Assembly (NCBI RefSeq): GCF_001713395.1
Contig: NZ_CP016450.1
Location: 806,001-870,000 of the forward strand
DNA length: 64,000 nt
From: Sinorhizobium sp. RAC02
GTDB lineage: Bacteria; Pseudomonadota; Alphaproteobacteria; Rhizobiales; Rhizobiaceae
Direction of reading: 5' to 3'
Shown here: positions 23,711 to 31,945 of the stretch, piece after piece
Numbering within the stretch: position 1 is the stretch's first letter
Layout: the number at the start of each line of letters is the position of its first letter
Notes under the pieces: generated by a model
Seen by the model: the letters and a program-made list of their open reading frames with translations, nothing else
Databases searched by the model: none
Told to the model about the DNA's origin: nothing
Made by a program: the position numbers and the translations under genes

Positions 23711-24403
23711 AGATTAAGACCTCCCAGTCTTAGATGCAGCGATCAACCCGGAAGGCAGCGCAGGTTACTGCGGTGTCCCGTCTGCCCGAAAGTTTTACGG
23801 CAGCCATGGAGGTTCGATGCCAGGTGAGGCGAGCCAACCCCCTGCTGCAACGACGCCGAGCCTTTTTTCTGATCCGCCGGCGGAACCCTGTCACCGGCGA
23901 TGTGTCTTCGTGCGTCACAGGAAGCAGCCTACGGGTTCTCATTGAGAAATCAACCTCCTGAGCGGCATTCCTGCGCCGGAAGCGGCGCGCCGGACGATCA
24001 GGATGCTGAAAATCCGACAACCTATCGGTGGAAAAATTGGGCGTTTGCTCGCATCGGGGCAAATGTTCATGGCCCCGTTTCCCGGGGGATACGGATGGTC
24101 GTTGAATGCGGACATATCCTGTTCCGAATGCGCCGCTTTCGCCCTCTGAAAAATAATTCGCAATTTTTCAAAAAAAATCGCGATTCACCTTTGCTTAAGG
24201 TCTCAATAACGGTCCGGTAAGGATGTGCCGCTATTGCTTTCCTCACGGCGGGGGACACCGCCGCCCGCTCCGGAAAGGTATTGCGTACCGGAGTGCCTGG
24301 GCCCCGATGCGTTTTTGTCGGAAGCCGCCATGCGTATTTTGGCAAGCCGTGTATCACCGAAAGGGATGCACGGCTTTCGCCGTTTCAGGGCCGTGGAAAT
24401 GGC
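23711..24403. other. Long intergenic region, no gene recognised
   Basis: About 690 bp. The end next to 23710 must contain the promoter of the binding-protein gene. There is an AT-rich run at 24149-24186 with AATTTTTCAAAAAAAAT, unlike the rest of the window and a candidate promoter or protein-binding region. CTCCGG/CCGGAG around 24270-24300 can form a hairpin. No tRNA, riboswitch or convincing reading frame is seen. Confidence 0.35.
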
Positions 24404-24438
24404 AATAAAAAACGCCGCCTCCCGGAGAGAGGCGACGT
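24404..24438 (-). terminator. Rho-independent terminator of the 47-codon gene
   Basis: On the minus strand ACGTCGCCTC and GAGGCGGCGT (one mismatch, 7-base loop) are followed by TTTTTTATT, 35 nt after the small gene's stop codon. Confidence 0.75.
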
Positions 24439-24472
24439 TGCATGCGAGCGGACCTGACGTCGCGCTCGAAAG

Positions 24473-24616
24473 TTAGCCGACGGAGCGCGTACGGATGAAG
24501 CCCAGCGGGCCGAGCGGCGCGTCCATGACGACGTTGCGCACGCGGGACTGGTTCTGCGGGGCGACGCCGTTCCAGGCGATCTGTACGAAGTTCGGCTTGC
24601 TGAAGATGAACAGCAT
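24473..24616 (-). CDS. Small unknown protein, 47 residues
   Basis: Begins MLFIFSKPNFVQIAWNGVAP and ends GPLGFIRTRSVG; no signal peptide, one moderately hydrophobic N-terminal strand. AAGGA lies nine bases before ATG 24616 and a clear intrinsic terminator follows at 24404-24438, so this is very probably a real, monocistronic gene. I do not recognise the family. It diverges from cobQ, with about 245 bp between the two starts. An ATG further upstream would extend it by 27 residues but lacks a ribosome site. Confidence 0.65.
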   Translation of the reverse strand: MLFIFSKPNFVQIAWNGVAPQNQSRVRNVVMDAPLGPLGFIRTRSVG

Positions 24617-24861
24617 TGTCTTTGTCCTTGAAACCCGAAGCCACACGCCCCGGCTGTTTGATGACGTGGATATAAGCGTACCCGAGGGAAAAGTCACGAT
24701 CGTTCACGGCGCAAAATGTCGCAAAATGAATAGCAAATCTGCCATGCTTGCATTGCATGGCGCGCTGTTGCGAAAATGCACCTGCCGGCGGTGTAAGATT
24801 GGGGCGGAATTGCGGTAAATCAGGGCTTTTCGGCGGCAGGCGGGAATGCTAGTTGGGGCGC

Positions 24862-26325
24862 ATGACAAGAACGATCATGCTCCAGGGCACCGGCTCTGAT
24901 GTCGGAAAAACGGTATTGGTGGCAGGGCTCTGCCGCATCGCTGCAAATCGCGGCTTGAAGGTGCGTCCCTTCAAGCCGCAGAACATGTCGAACAACGCCG
25001 CCGTTTCGGCCGATGGCGGCGAGATCGGCCGGGCGCAGTGGCTGCAATCGCTCGCTGCCCGCGTGCCGTCCTCCGTGCACATGAACCCGGTGCTGCTGAA
25101 GCCGCAATCCGACGTCGGCAGCCAGATCATCGTGCAGGGCAAGGTGTTCGGCCAGGCGAAGGGGCGGGACTACCAGGCACTGAAACCGAAGCTGATGGGC
25201 GCCGTGCTGGAAAGTTTCGAGACGATCTCGGCGGGTGCCGATCTCGTCGTCGTCGAGGGCGCGGGCTCGCCGGCGGAAATCAATCTCCGGGCAGGGGACA
25301 TCGCCAATATGGGTTTTGCGACGCGCGCCGGCGTGCCCGTCGTGCTCGTTGGCGACATCGACCGCGGCGGCGTGATTGCCTCGCTCGTCGGCACCCATGC
25401 CATCCTGCCGGATGAAGACCGGCGCATGGTCACCGGCTACCTCATCAACAAGTTTCGCGGCGACGTCACGTTGTTCGACAGCGGGATTACGGAGATTGGC
25501 CGCTTTACCGGCTGGCCGTGCTTCGGCGTCGTTCCCTGGCTGAAACAGGCAGCACGCCTGCCGGCGGAAGATTCCGTCGTGCTGGAGCGGCTTGCCAAGG
25601 GGGGCGAGGGCGCGCTGAAAGTGGCGGTGCCGGTCCTGTCGCGCATTGCAAATTTCGATGATCTCGATCCGCTCAAGGCCGAGCCGCAGGTGGATCTTGT
25701 CTTCGTGCGCCCCGGGGAGCGCATTCCGACCGATGCCGGGCTTGTTATCCTGCCTGGCTCGAAATCCACCATCGCGGACCTGCGCGATTTCCGAGCAGCG
25801 GGCTGGGACAGGGATCTCGCCCTGCATATGCGCCGCGGTGGCCGCGTCATCGGCATTTGCGGCGGCTACCAGATGCTGGGCCAACGGGTTACGGACCCGC
25901 TCGGTATCGAGGGGAGCGAGGGGGAGGTCGAAGGCCTTGGCCTGCTCGCGGTCGAAACGGAGATGGCGCCGGAGAAGACCGTGCGCAACAGCACGGCGCA
26001 TTCACTGCAATATGACGTGCCGCTGGAAGGCTATGAAATCCATCTCGGCAAGACCACGGGGCCGGATACGCTGCATCCCTCGGTCCGTATCGACGGGCGC
26101 GCCGATGGGGCCGTTTCGGCCGATGGGCGGGTGATGGGCACCTACCTGCACGGCCTCCTCTCCAGCGACGCCTACCGGGCCGGACTGCTTGCCGATTTCG
26201 GCATCGAAGGCGGCGGATTCGATTATCGAAAGAGCGTCGACGAGGCGCTGGATGGTGTGGCGGCGGAGCTGGAGGCGGTTCTCGACCCCGTTTGGCTCGA
26301 TGGCCTTTTGGGCGCCGCTGATTAA
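24862..26325 (+). CDS. cobQ: Cobyric acid synthase
   Basis: 487 residues from ATG 24862 (GGGG upstream). The N-terminal P-loop-like amidase part has [16 protein letters not shown] and [14 protein letters not shown]. The C-terminal class I glutamine amidotransferase domain has its nucleophile Cys near 333 ([10 protein letters not shown]) and the catalytic His in the C-terminal part. It amidates four side chains (b, d, e and g) of adenosylcobyrinic acid a,c-diamide using glutamine and ATP. It is separated from the other cob genes by the coiled-coil gene. Confidence 0.96.
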   Translation: MTRTIMLQGTGSDVGKTVLVAGLCRIAANRGLKVRPFKPQNMSNNAAVSADGGEIGRAQWLQSLAARVPSSVHMNPVLLKPQSDVGSQIIVQGKVFGQAKGRDYQALKPKLMGAVLESFETISAGADLVVVEGAGSPAEINLRAGDIANMGFATRAGVPVVLVGDIDRGGVIASLVGTHAILPDEDRRMVTGYLINKFRGDVTLFDSGITEIGRFTGWPCFGVVPWLKQAARLPAEDSVVLERLAKGGEGALKVAVPVLSRIANFDDLDPLKAEPQVDLVFVRPGERIPTDAGLVILPGSKSTIADLRDFRAAGWDRDLALHMRRGGRVIGICGGYQMLGQRVTDPLGIEGSEGEVEGLGLLAVETEMAPEKTVRNSTAHSLQYDVPLEGYEIHLGKTTGPDTLHPSVRIDGRADGAVSADGRVMGTYLHGLLSSDAYRAGLLADFGIEGGGFDYRKSVDEALDGVAAELEAVLDPVWLDGLLGAAD

Positions 26326-26471
26326 ACTGGCCTTCTGAAACGTACAGCCATCGGGTTCTTCGCCACCGGCCTGCCGCACCAAAGTTGCGCCAGAATTCGG
26401 TGCGAGGAGTGACGGAAATCCGCCCGGTCATCGGGCTTTAAGCCTTCGCGCGCTCCGAAAGGGTGAGAAAT

Positions 26472-28532
26472 ATGGGTTCTGGACCTCTCGCACGATCCGT
26501 TCTGGTGAGATGCGGCCTTGCAAGCCTCGTCGGGCTGTCGCTTTGCGGCCTGCCGGTCGCCGCCTTCGCCCAGACGACGGGCAAGGAAGCGACGAGTGCG
26601 GGAAAGCGCTGGGAGGAGGAGTTCGCCCTCTGGCAGAAGGTTTCCGCCGGCAGCGACGTCACACAGTACGAAGGTTATCTGAAGACCTATCCGAACGGCA
26701 CCTTCGCCTCGATGGCGCGCCTGCGCATCGCTGAATTGCAGGCCAGCACCAAGGCCAAGCCGACGACCGGAAGCTCTGAGCAGGCTGGTGCAAAGGCCAA
26801 GGCGGACGAGGCCGCCGCCGCCGAACAAGCGAAGGCCGAGGAAGCCGAGCGTGCGGCCGCCGAAGCCAAAAGGGCCGAGGAAGACGCCCAGAAAGCCGCA
26901 GAAGCGGAAAAGGCCAAGGCCGATGCGGAGGCAGCCCGGTTGAAGGCGGAAGCCGATGCAAAGCAGGCCGAAGAGGAAGCCCGCAAGGTTGCAGAAGCGG
27001 AAAAGGCAAAAGCCGATGCGGAAGCCGCCCGCTTGAAGGCTGAAGCCGAGGCAAAACAAGCTGCAGAGGAAGCCCGCAAGGTCGCGGAGGCGGAAAAGGC
27101 AAAGGCCGAAGCGGAAGCGGCACGCCTGAAGGCGGAAGCCGAGGCGAAGCAGGCTGAAGAGGAAGCGCGCAAGGTTGCCGAGGCGGAAAAGGCCGAGGCG
27201 GAAGCCGCGCGCCTGCAGGCGGAGGCTGAGGCAAAGAAGGCGGAAGAAGAAGCGGCTGCCCGTCAGCTTGCCGAAGAAAAGGCGGCTGAAGAAAAGGCGG
27301 CTGCGGAGGAGAAGGCACGGGCGGAGGCTGCCGCCGCCGAAAAGGCGCGCGTCGAGGAAGCCGCTCGCCTGAAGGCGGAAGCCGATGAGAGGGAAGCCGC
27401 CGCCCGCAAGCTCGCCGATGAAAAGTCAGCCGAGGCCGAGCGCCTGAAGGCAGAGGCGGAGGCTGCGGCGGACAAGGCCAAGACGGAAGAGGCTGCCCGG
27501 GTGAAGGCCGAGGCTGAGCGCGCGAAGGCCGAAGAGGCTGCCGCTGCGGAAAAGGCGCGTGCCGAGGAAGAGGCCGCCGCCCGTCGCGACGCCGATGTCA
27601 AGCGCGTCGAGGTTGAGAAGGCGGCCGCTGCCGAAAAGGCTCGGATCGAGGAAGAGGCCGCCGCTGCCCGCAAGCTTGCGGAAGAGAAAGCTGCCGAAGT
27701 GGAGAAACTGAAGGCCGAAGCCGCCAAGGCTGCGGCGGACGCCGAGGCGAAGGCCACGGAAGCGGCCCGCCTTGCCGACGAGGCGGAAAAACGCGCCGAA
27801 GAGGCGGCGACTGCAAAGAAGCAAGCTGAAGCCGATAACGCGGCAGCCGCGGCCCGCAAAAATGAAGCGCAGGGTGCCGAGACGAAGGACCGGGGCCTTG
27901 CCGTGGAACAGGCCGATGCGGCGAAGCGCGAAGAGGAAACCTTCCGCAAAGCCGTGCTCGACGGTTCGGCAGATGCTTTCCGCGACTATCTCAGGGCTTA
28001 TCCGAATGGCCGATTCCTCGCGGATGCTCGCGAACGGCTCTCGACGCTTGCCGATGCCGCGCGCCAGCAAACACAGGAAACCAAGCCGAAGCAGGAGACG
28101 GCGACCACGGAAACCGAGCGCAAGGTCGTCGAGGAACCGGTCATTGACCCACGCGAAGCCTATATGCAGCGCTCGACCCGTGTGCAGGCGCAGCGCTGGC
28201 TGAGCGTTCTGGGCTTCAACACCTATGGCGCGGATGGCGTGTTCGGACCGCGTACCCGCTCGGCGATCGCGTCATGGCAGGGCTCGTCCGGTTATCGCGC
28301 TGACGGCTACCTGTCGCGTGCGCAGTTCCGTGAACTCCGGCAGGCCGCGCAGTATGCTCAGGCTCGCCAGAATCGCCAGCGTCAATATCAGCAGCGCCAG
28401 TACCAGCAACGCCAGTACCAGCAGGACTATGACGTGCTGGAAGGCCCCGTTGACGGCTACTACGAGCGCTACAACGGTGACGACGGCTACTACAATGGCG
28501 GCGGTGGCATGGTGATCATCCCCGGCTATTGA
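26472..28532 (+). CDS. Exported Ala/Glu/Lys coiled-coil protein with peptidoglycan-binding-like domain
   Basis: 686 residues from ATG 26472 (AAGGGTGAG upstream). A signal peptide ends near AAFAQ. Residues ~40-80 carry a motif with KTYPNGTFASMARLRIAEL, and a second copy (RAYPNGRFLADARERLSTL) lies near residue 515. Between them are some 400 residues of Ala/Glu/Lys coiled coil with a repeating unit of about 34 residues (VAEAEKAKADAEAARLKAEA). A PG_binding_1-like domain (AQRWLSVLGFNTYGADGVFG) follows near 575-630. The end is rich in Gln/Tyr/Gly. The layout suggests a TolA-like periplasmic spacer tethered to the cell wall. Function and partners are unknown. Confidence 0.78.
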   Translation: MGSGPLARSVLVRCGLASLVGLSLCGLPVAAFAQTTGKEATSAGKRWEEEFALWQKVSAGSDVTQYEGYLKTYPNGTFASMARLRIAELQASTKAKPTTGSSEQAGAKAKADEAAAAEQAKAEEAERAAAEAKRAEEDAQKAAEAEKAKADAEAARLKAEADAKQAEEEARKVAEAEKAKADAEAARLKAEAEAKQAAEEARKVAEAEKAKAEAEAARLKAEAEAKQAEEEARKVAEAEKAEAEAARLQAEAEAKKAEEEAAARQLAEEKAAEEKAAAEEKARAEAAAAEKARVEEAARLKAEADEREAAARKLADEKSAEAERLKAEAEAAADKAKTEEAARVKAEAERAKAEEAAAAEKARAEEEAAARRDADVKRVEVEKAAAAEKARIEEEAAAARKLAEEKAAEVEKLKAEAAKAAADAEAKATEAARLADEAEKRAEEAATAKKQAEADNAAAAARKNEAQGAETKDRGLAVEQADAAKREEETFRKAVLDGSADAFRDYLRAYPNGRFLADARERLSTLADAARQQTQETKPKQETATTETERKVVEEPVIDPREAYMQRSTRVQAQRWLSVLGFNTYGADGVFGPRTRSAIASWQGSSGYRADGYLSRAQFRELRQAAQYAQARQNRQRQYQQRQYQQRQYQQDYDVLEGPVDGYYERYNGDDGYYNGGGGMVIIPGY

Positions 28533-28654
28533 GATTGCGACGACCGGACGGCGGTTTCAGCACAGGTGATGCCGCTGCCGGTCGATTGACTTCACGGGAC
28601 GGGAAGCATAATCATCCGCAGTATTGGATGGTTCCCGGATCCGGAAACGGATCG

Positions 28655-28980
28655 GGGAGTAAATGGGAATGTGACGCGGCGGACCCAATTAGGGCGCTGC
28701 AATCACGGCCGACCCCGCGACTGTAGAGTGGCGAGGAACGTTCATCCGGTGGGGAGGATTTGTGTGGGTCATGGGGCATGGTGCTCCGGGCTGCACAGAG
28801 AAAACCAGCCGGAAAAGCCACTGGGTGGCATTGCGATAAGCCAAGGCTCGGACGCCTCTTTCTCTACGAATCGTCCACCTTTCGCGATGCTGATACCCGG
28901 GAAGGTGAGAGCGGTCCGCAGGCGTGAAAACGCCGGACGCCACGAGCCAGGAGACCTGCCAGCCGATGAGGGCATATCGC
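28655..28980 (+). ncRNA. Cobalamin riboswitch upstream of cbtBA
   Basis: The B12 box AGCCAGGAGACCTGCC lies at 28945-28960. Further conserved blocks are CCCGCGACTGTAGAG near 28713, GCCACTGGG near 28818 and CCCGGGAAGG near 28897. The element is longer than usual because of an insertion between the second and third blocks, probably a peripheral stem extension. A small GGGGAGGGGCTTCCCC hairpin between the box and the CbtB start could be the expression platform. Binding of adenosylcobalamin would shut off cobalt import and the genes behind it. The boundaries are approximate. Confidence 0.85.
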
Positions 28981-29024
28981 TCGACCTGGGGAGGGGCTTC
29001 CCCAACGCCTGCACGGAGGTTGTC

Positions 29025-29201
29025 ATGGCTGTTTCCGCTACGTCTACTGTTACCCTTTCCGCAAACGATCGCCTTGTCGCCGGCGCGCTTGCGCTGCTGC
29101 TCGGTGCCTTCCTCGTTTTCAGCGCCGGCCTGGCAAATTCGGCCGTGCTGCACGATACGGCGCACGACACCCGTCACTCCTACGGCTTTCCCTGCCACTA
29201 A
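29025..29201 (+). CDS. cbtB: Cobalt transporter subunit CbtB
   Basis: 58 residues with one membrane segment (LVAGALALLLGAFLVFSAGL) and a histidine-rich tail (HDTAHDTRHSYGFPCH), the hallmark of CbtB, whose histidines are thought to bind cobalt. GGAGG precedes ATG 29025. It stands directly behind the cobalamin riboswitch and 12 nt before cbtA. Confidence 0.92.
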   Translation: MAVSATSTVTLSANDRLVAGALALLLGAFLVFSAGLANSAVLHDTAHDTRHSYGFPCH

Positions 29202-29213
29202 GGAGTTTTTGAC

Positions 29214-30005
29214 ATGATCGTTCGTTATCTCCTGGCCGCCCTGGTGGCCGGGCTGTTCTCTGGCGTGCTGATGACAGCCGCCCAGGAGGCACGAGTCGTG
29301 CCGCTCATTCTTCACGCAGAAGAATTCGAGGGCGGCGGCGAAGAAACCGCACCGGCAACTGATGGCACGACGCCCACCACGGGTGGCGCCGCCACGACGC
29401 AGGAGCATTCCTCGCTCGGCGCCGTGATTCTGGACGTCGCGTCTTACCTGTCGCCGGTTTCCGTCGCCTATGCCCATGAGGGCGAGGAGCACGAGGAAGG
29501 TGGCATCATGTTCGGCATGAGCCGTTTCTCCGGCACGCTTTTGGCCAACCTTGTCACCGGCACCGGCTTTGCGCTTCTGCTGGCGGGTTTCAGCCTGGTT
29601 TCCGGACACCCGATCACCGTCGCGAACGGTGCGCTCTGGGGTGCCTCCGGCTGGCTTGCCGTGCATATGCTGCCAGCCATCGGCCTGCCGCCGGAACTTC
29701 CGGGTTTCCCGGCTGCTGATCTTACCCAGCGCCAGATCTGGTGGGTTGCGACCGTCCTGCTCTCGGCCGGGGGACTGTACCTCCTGTTCCTGAAGCAGGG
29801 TATCGTGGCCAAGGTCGCCGGCATCGTGTTGATTGCGGCGCCGCAGGTTTACGGCGCGCCGCAGCCGAGCGACATTTCCAGCAACGTTCCGGCCGTTCTC
29901 GGTGCGGAGTTCGCGGTTGCGGCACTTGCCACGACGCTGTTCTTCTGGATCGTGCTCGGTCTCGCGTTGGGCTTTGCCAACGAGAAAGTCGCCAAGGCTG
30001 CCTGA
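29214..30005 (+). CDS. cbtA: Cobalt transporter subunit CbtA
   Basis: 263 residues with about five or six membrane segments ([74 protein letters not shown] quoted in part). Histidines lie in the loop [11 protein letters not shown] after the first segment and at HP/HM positions. Together with CbtB it forms the predicted B12-regulated cobalt permease of alphaproteobacteria. It overlaps almost directly with cobU, one base away. Confidence 0.92.
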   Translation: MIVRYLLAALVAGLFSGVLMTAAQEARVVPLILHAEEFEGGGEETAPATDGTTPTTGGAATTQEHSSLGAVILDVASYLSPVSVAYAHEGEEHEEGGIMFGMSRFSGTLLANLVTGTGFALLLAGFSLVSGHPITVANGALWGASGWLAVHMLPAIGLPPELPGFPAADLTQRQIWWVATVLLSAGGLYLLFLKQGIVAKVAGIVLIAAPQVYGAPQPSDISSNVPAVLGAEFAVAALATTLFFWIVLGLALGFANEKVAKAA

Positions 30006-30006
30006 T

Positions 30007-30531
30007 ATGACGCAAAAATCGCCCGGGGCCGTCCTGGTTCTGGGCGGTGCGCGTTCCGGAAAATCCGCTTTTGCCGAAAGGCTGGTCGCAGAGACCGGCC
30101 TTTCGCGTCATTATATCGCCACCGGCCGTGCCTGGGATGACGAGATGCGGGAGCGCATCGCCAGACACCGGGAAGACCGCGGCAAGGGGTGGGAAACCTA
30201 TGAAGAGCCGCTTGCACTCGCCGAACGCATAAAAGATGTGGCGCGTGAGGACCGGGCAGTGCTCATCGATTGCCTGACGCTCTGGGTCACCAACCTGATG
30301 CTGGAGGAACGGGACATCGCCACCGAATTTACCGGCCTCATCGAGGTCATCGCGACGGCGCCGGGTCAACTGGTCTTCGTGTCGAACGAGGTCGGTCTCG
30401 GCATCGTGCCGGAAAACCGCATGGCGCGCGACTTCCGCGACCATGCCGGGCGGCTGCACCAGCAGGTCGCCGCCCTCGTGCCAAATGTTTATTTCGTTGC
30501 GGCCGGACTGCCGCTGAAAATGAAGGGTTGA
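30007..30531 (+). CDS. cobU: Adenosylcobinamide kinase / phosphate guanylyltransferase (CobP type)
   Basis: 174 residues from ATG 30007, one base after the cbtA stop. The P-loop is [12 protein letters not shown] and the histidine-bearing region, which takes the guanylyl group, is [22 protein letters not shown] and [21 protein letters not shown] are classic CobU/CobP motifs. It phosphorylates adenosylcobinamide and attaches GMP, preparing for the lower ligand. It is expected to be under the upstream riboswitch. Confidence 0.95.
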   Translation: MTQKSPGAVLVLGGARSGKSAFAERLVAETGLSRHYIATGRAWDDEMRERIARHREDRGKGWETYEEPLALAERIKDVAREDRAVLIDCLTLWVTNLMLEERDIATEFTGLIEVIATAPGQLVFVSNEVGLGIVPENRMARDFRDHAGRLHQQVAALVPNVYFVAAGLPLKMKG

Positions 30532-30535
30532 GCCT

Positions 30536-31585
30536 ATGCTGCAACAGAAAATCCCCGCCACCGTCATCACCGGCTTCCTCGGCGCCGGCAAGACGACGTT
30601 GATCCGCAACCTGCTGCAGAATGCCGGCGGCAAGCGCATCGCGCTCATCATCAACGAATTCGGTGATCTCGGCGTCGATGGTGACGTGCTGAAGGGCTGC
30701 GGCGCGGAAGCCTGCACCGAGGACGACATCATCGAACTCACCAATGGCTGCATCTGCTGCACCGTCGCTGATGATTTCATCCCGACCATGACGAAGCTGC
30801 TGGAGCGCGAAAACCGCCCGGACCACATCGTCATCGAGACGTCTGGCCTTGCTTTGCCGCAGCCGCTTATCGCCGCCTTCAACTGGCCGGAAATCAAGAC
30901 GCAGGTGACGGTCGATGGCGTCATCACCGTGGTCGATAGCGCCGCGGTCGCCGCGGGCCGCTTTGCCGATGACCATGACAAGGTCGATGCGCTGCGTGTC
31001 GAGGACGACAATCTCGACCACGAAAGCCCTCTGGAAGAGCTGTTCGAAGACCAACTCACCGCTGCCGACCTGATCATCCTCAACAAGACCGATCTGATCG
31101 ATGCCGCCGGCCTTCAGGCCGTGCGCGACGAGGTCGCGTCCCGTACCGTTCGCAAGCCCTCGATGATCGAAGCCAGGAACGGTGAAGTCGCCGCCGCCGT
31201 GCTGCTCGGCCTCGGCGTCGGCACGGAAGACGACATCGCCAACCGCAAGTCGCACCACGAACTGGAACATGAGAACGGCGAGGAGCACGACCACGACGAA
31301 TTCGATAGTTTCGTCGTGGAACTCGGCGCCATCGCAGATCCGGCCGCCTTCACCGAGCGCCTCAAGGGCGTGATCGGCGAACACGACGTGCTACGCGTCA
31401 AGGGTTTTGCCGACGTGCCCGGCAAGCCGCTACGCCTTCTCATCCAGGCCGTCGGCAGCCGCATCGATACCTATTTCGAGCGCGCCTGGACCCCAAGCGA
31501 AACCCGCGGCACCCGCCTCGTCGTCATCGGCCTGCACGACATGGACGAGCAAGCCGTACGCGCCGCCATCGCTGCGGCGGTGTGA
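30536..31585 (+). CDS. cobW: CobW GTPase, cobalt chaperone
   Basis: 349 residues of the COG0523 G3E GTPase family: Walker A GFLGAGKTT at residues 11-19, the metal motif GCICCTV and the base-specificity motif ILNKTDLID. A His/Glu/Asp-rich loop (HHELEHENGEEHDHDEFD) near residue 240 could store or pass on metal. It is placed directly before cobN, the subunit that receives cobalt, which supports delivery of Co(II) to the chelatase. Starts 4 nt after cobU. Confidence 0.95.
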   Translation: MLQQKIPATVITGFLGAGKTTLIRNLLQNAGGKRIALIINEFGDLGVDGDVLKGCGAEACTEDDIIELTNGCICCTVADDFIPTMTKLLERENRPDHIVIETSGLALPQPLIAAFNWPEIKTQVTVDGVITVVDSAAVAAGRFADDHDKVDALRVEDDNLDHESPLEELFEDQLTAADLIILNKTDLIDAAGLQAVRDEVASRTVRKPSMIEARNGEVAAAVLLGLGVGTEDDIANRKSHHELEHENGEEHDHDEFDSFVVELGAIADPAAFTERLKGVIGEHDVLRVKGFADVPGKPLRLLIQAVGSRIDTYFERAWTPSETRGTRLVVIGLHDMDEQAVRAAIAAAV

Positions 31586-31661
31586 TTCCGGCATGAGCGT
31601 GCGGCCCTTCCTCTCCTCCGCCTCTCAGGCACGGCATGGCCATTCCCGGCGTGCGGTGCTG

Positions 31662-31912
31662 GTGGATCCTCGGGTCAAGCCCGAGGATGACGGTGGGGAG
31701 GGGTGGGGGCCGGCTGATCGCGCGCGCAATCTTTCGAGGCAACGTTTGTGGCTTCCCGATTGGGCACGTTCTTACCAAGATGCGCGGCACGCTCAATACT
31801 GGCGACACTCTCAATGCTTTCAGCGTGCTGGCGGCCAGCGGCGTAGACGGCTGCTTTTGGGCGCCGCACCCCCACACACTCCGTCATCCTCGGGCTTGAC
31901 CCGAGGATCCAC
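31662..31912. mobile_element. 251-bp element with perfect 32-bp inverted terminal repeats
   Basis: A 32-bp sequence (beginning GTGGATCCTCGGG) at 31662-31693 recurs as an exact inverted copy at 31881-31912. Each copy is itself palindromic (CCTCGGG TCAAG CCCGAGG). The ~187 bp between are not related to the neighbours and hold no convincing gene. The core motif is a common rhizobial interspersed palindrome. It could be a MITE-like element or a composite of two repeats; no target-site duplication is evident. It lies between cobW and cobN. Confidence 0.65.
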
Positions 31913-31945
31913 TGGTAAGGCAAACCGCCAAACAGGAGGCGCCGC

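Noticed and set aside
24200..24340. tRNA gene in the long intergenic region
   Set aside because: Hairpins are present, but no acceptor stem, anticodon arm or T-loop consensus could be laid out.
26880..27850. CRISPR array or minisatellite
   Set aside because: The repetition is in phase with codons and encodes a coiled coil; there are no unique spacers of constant length.
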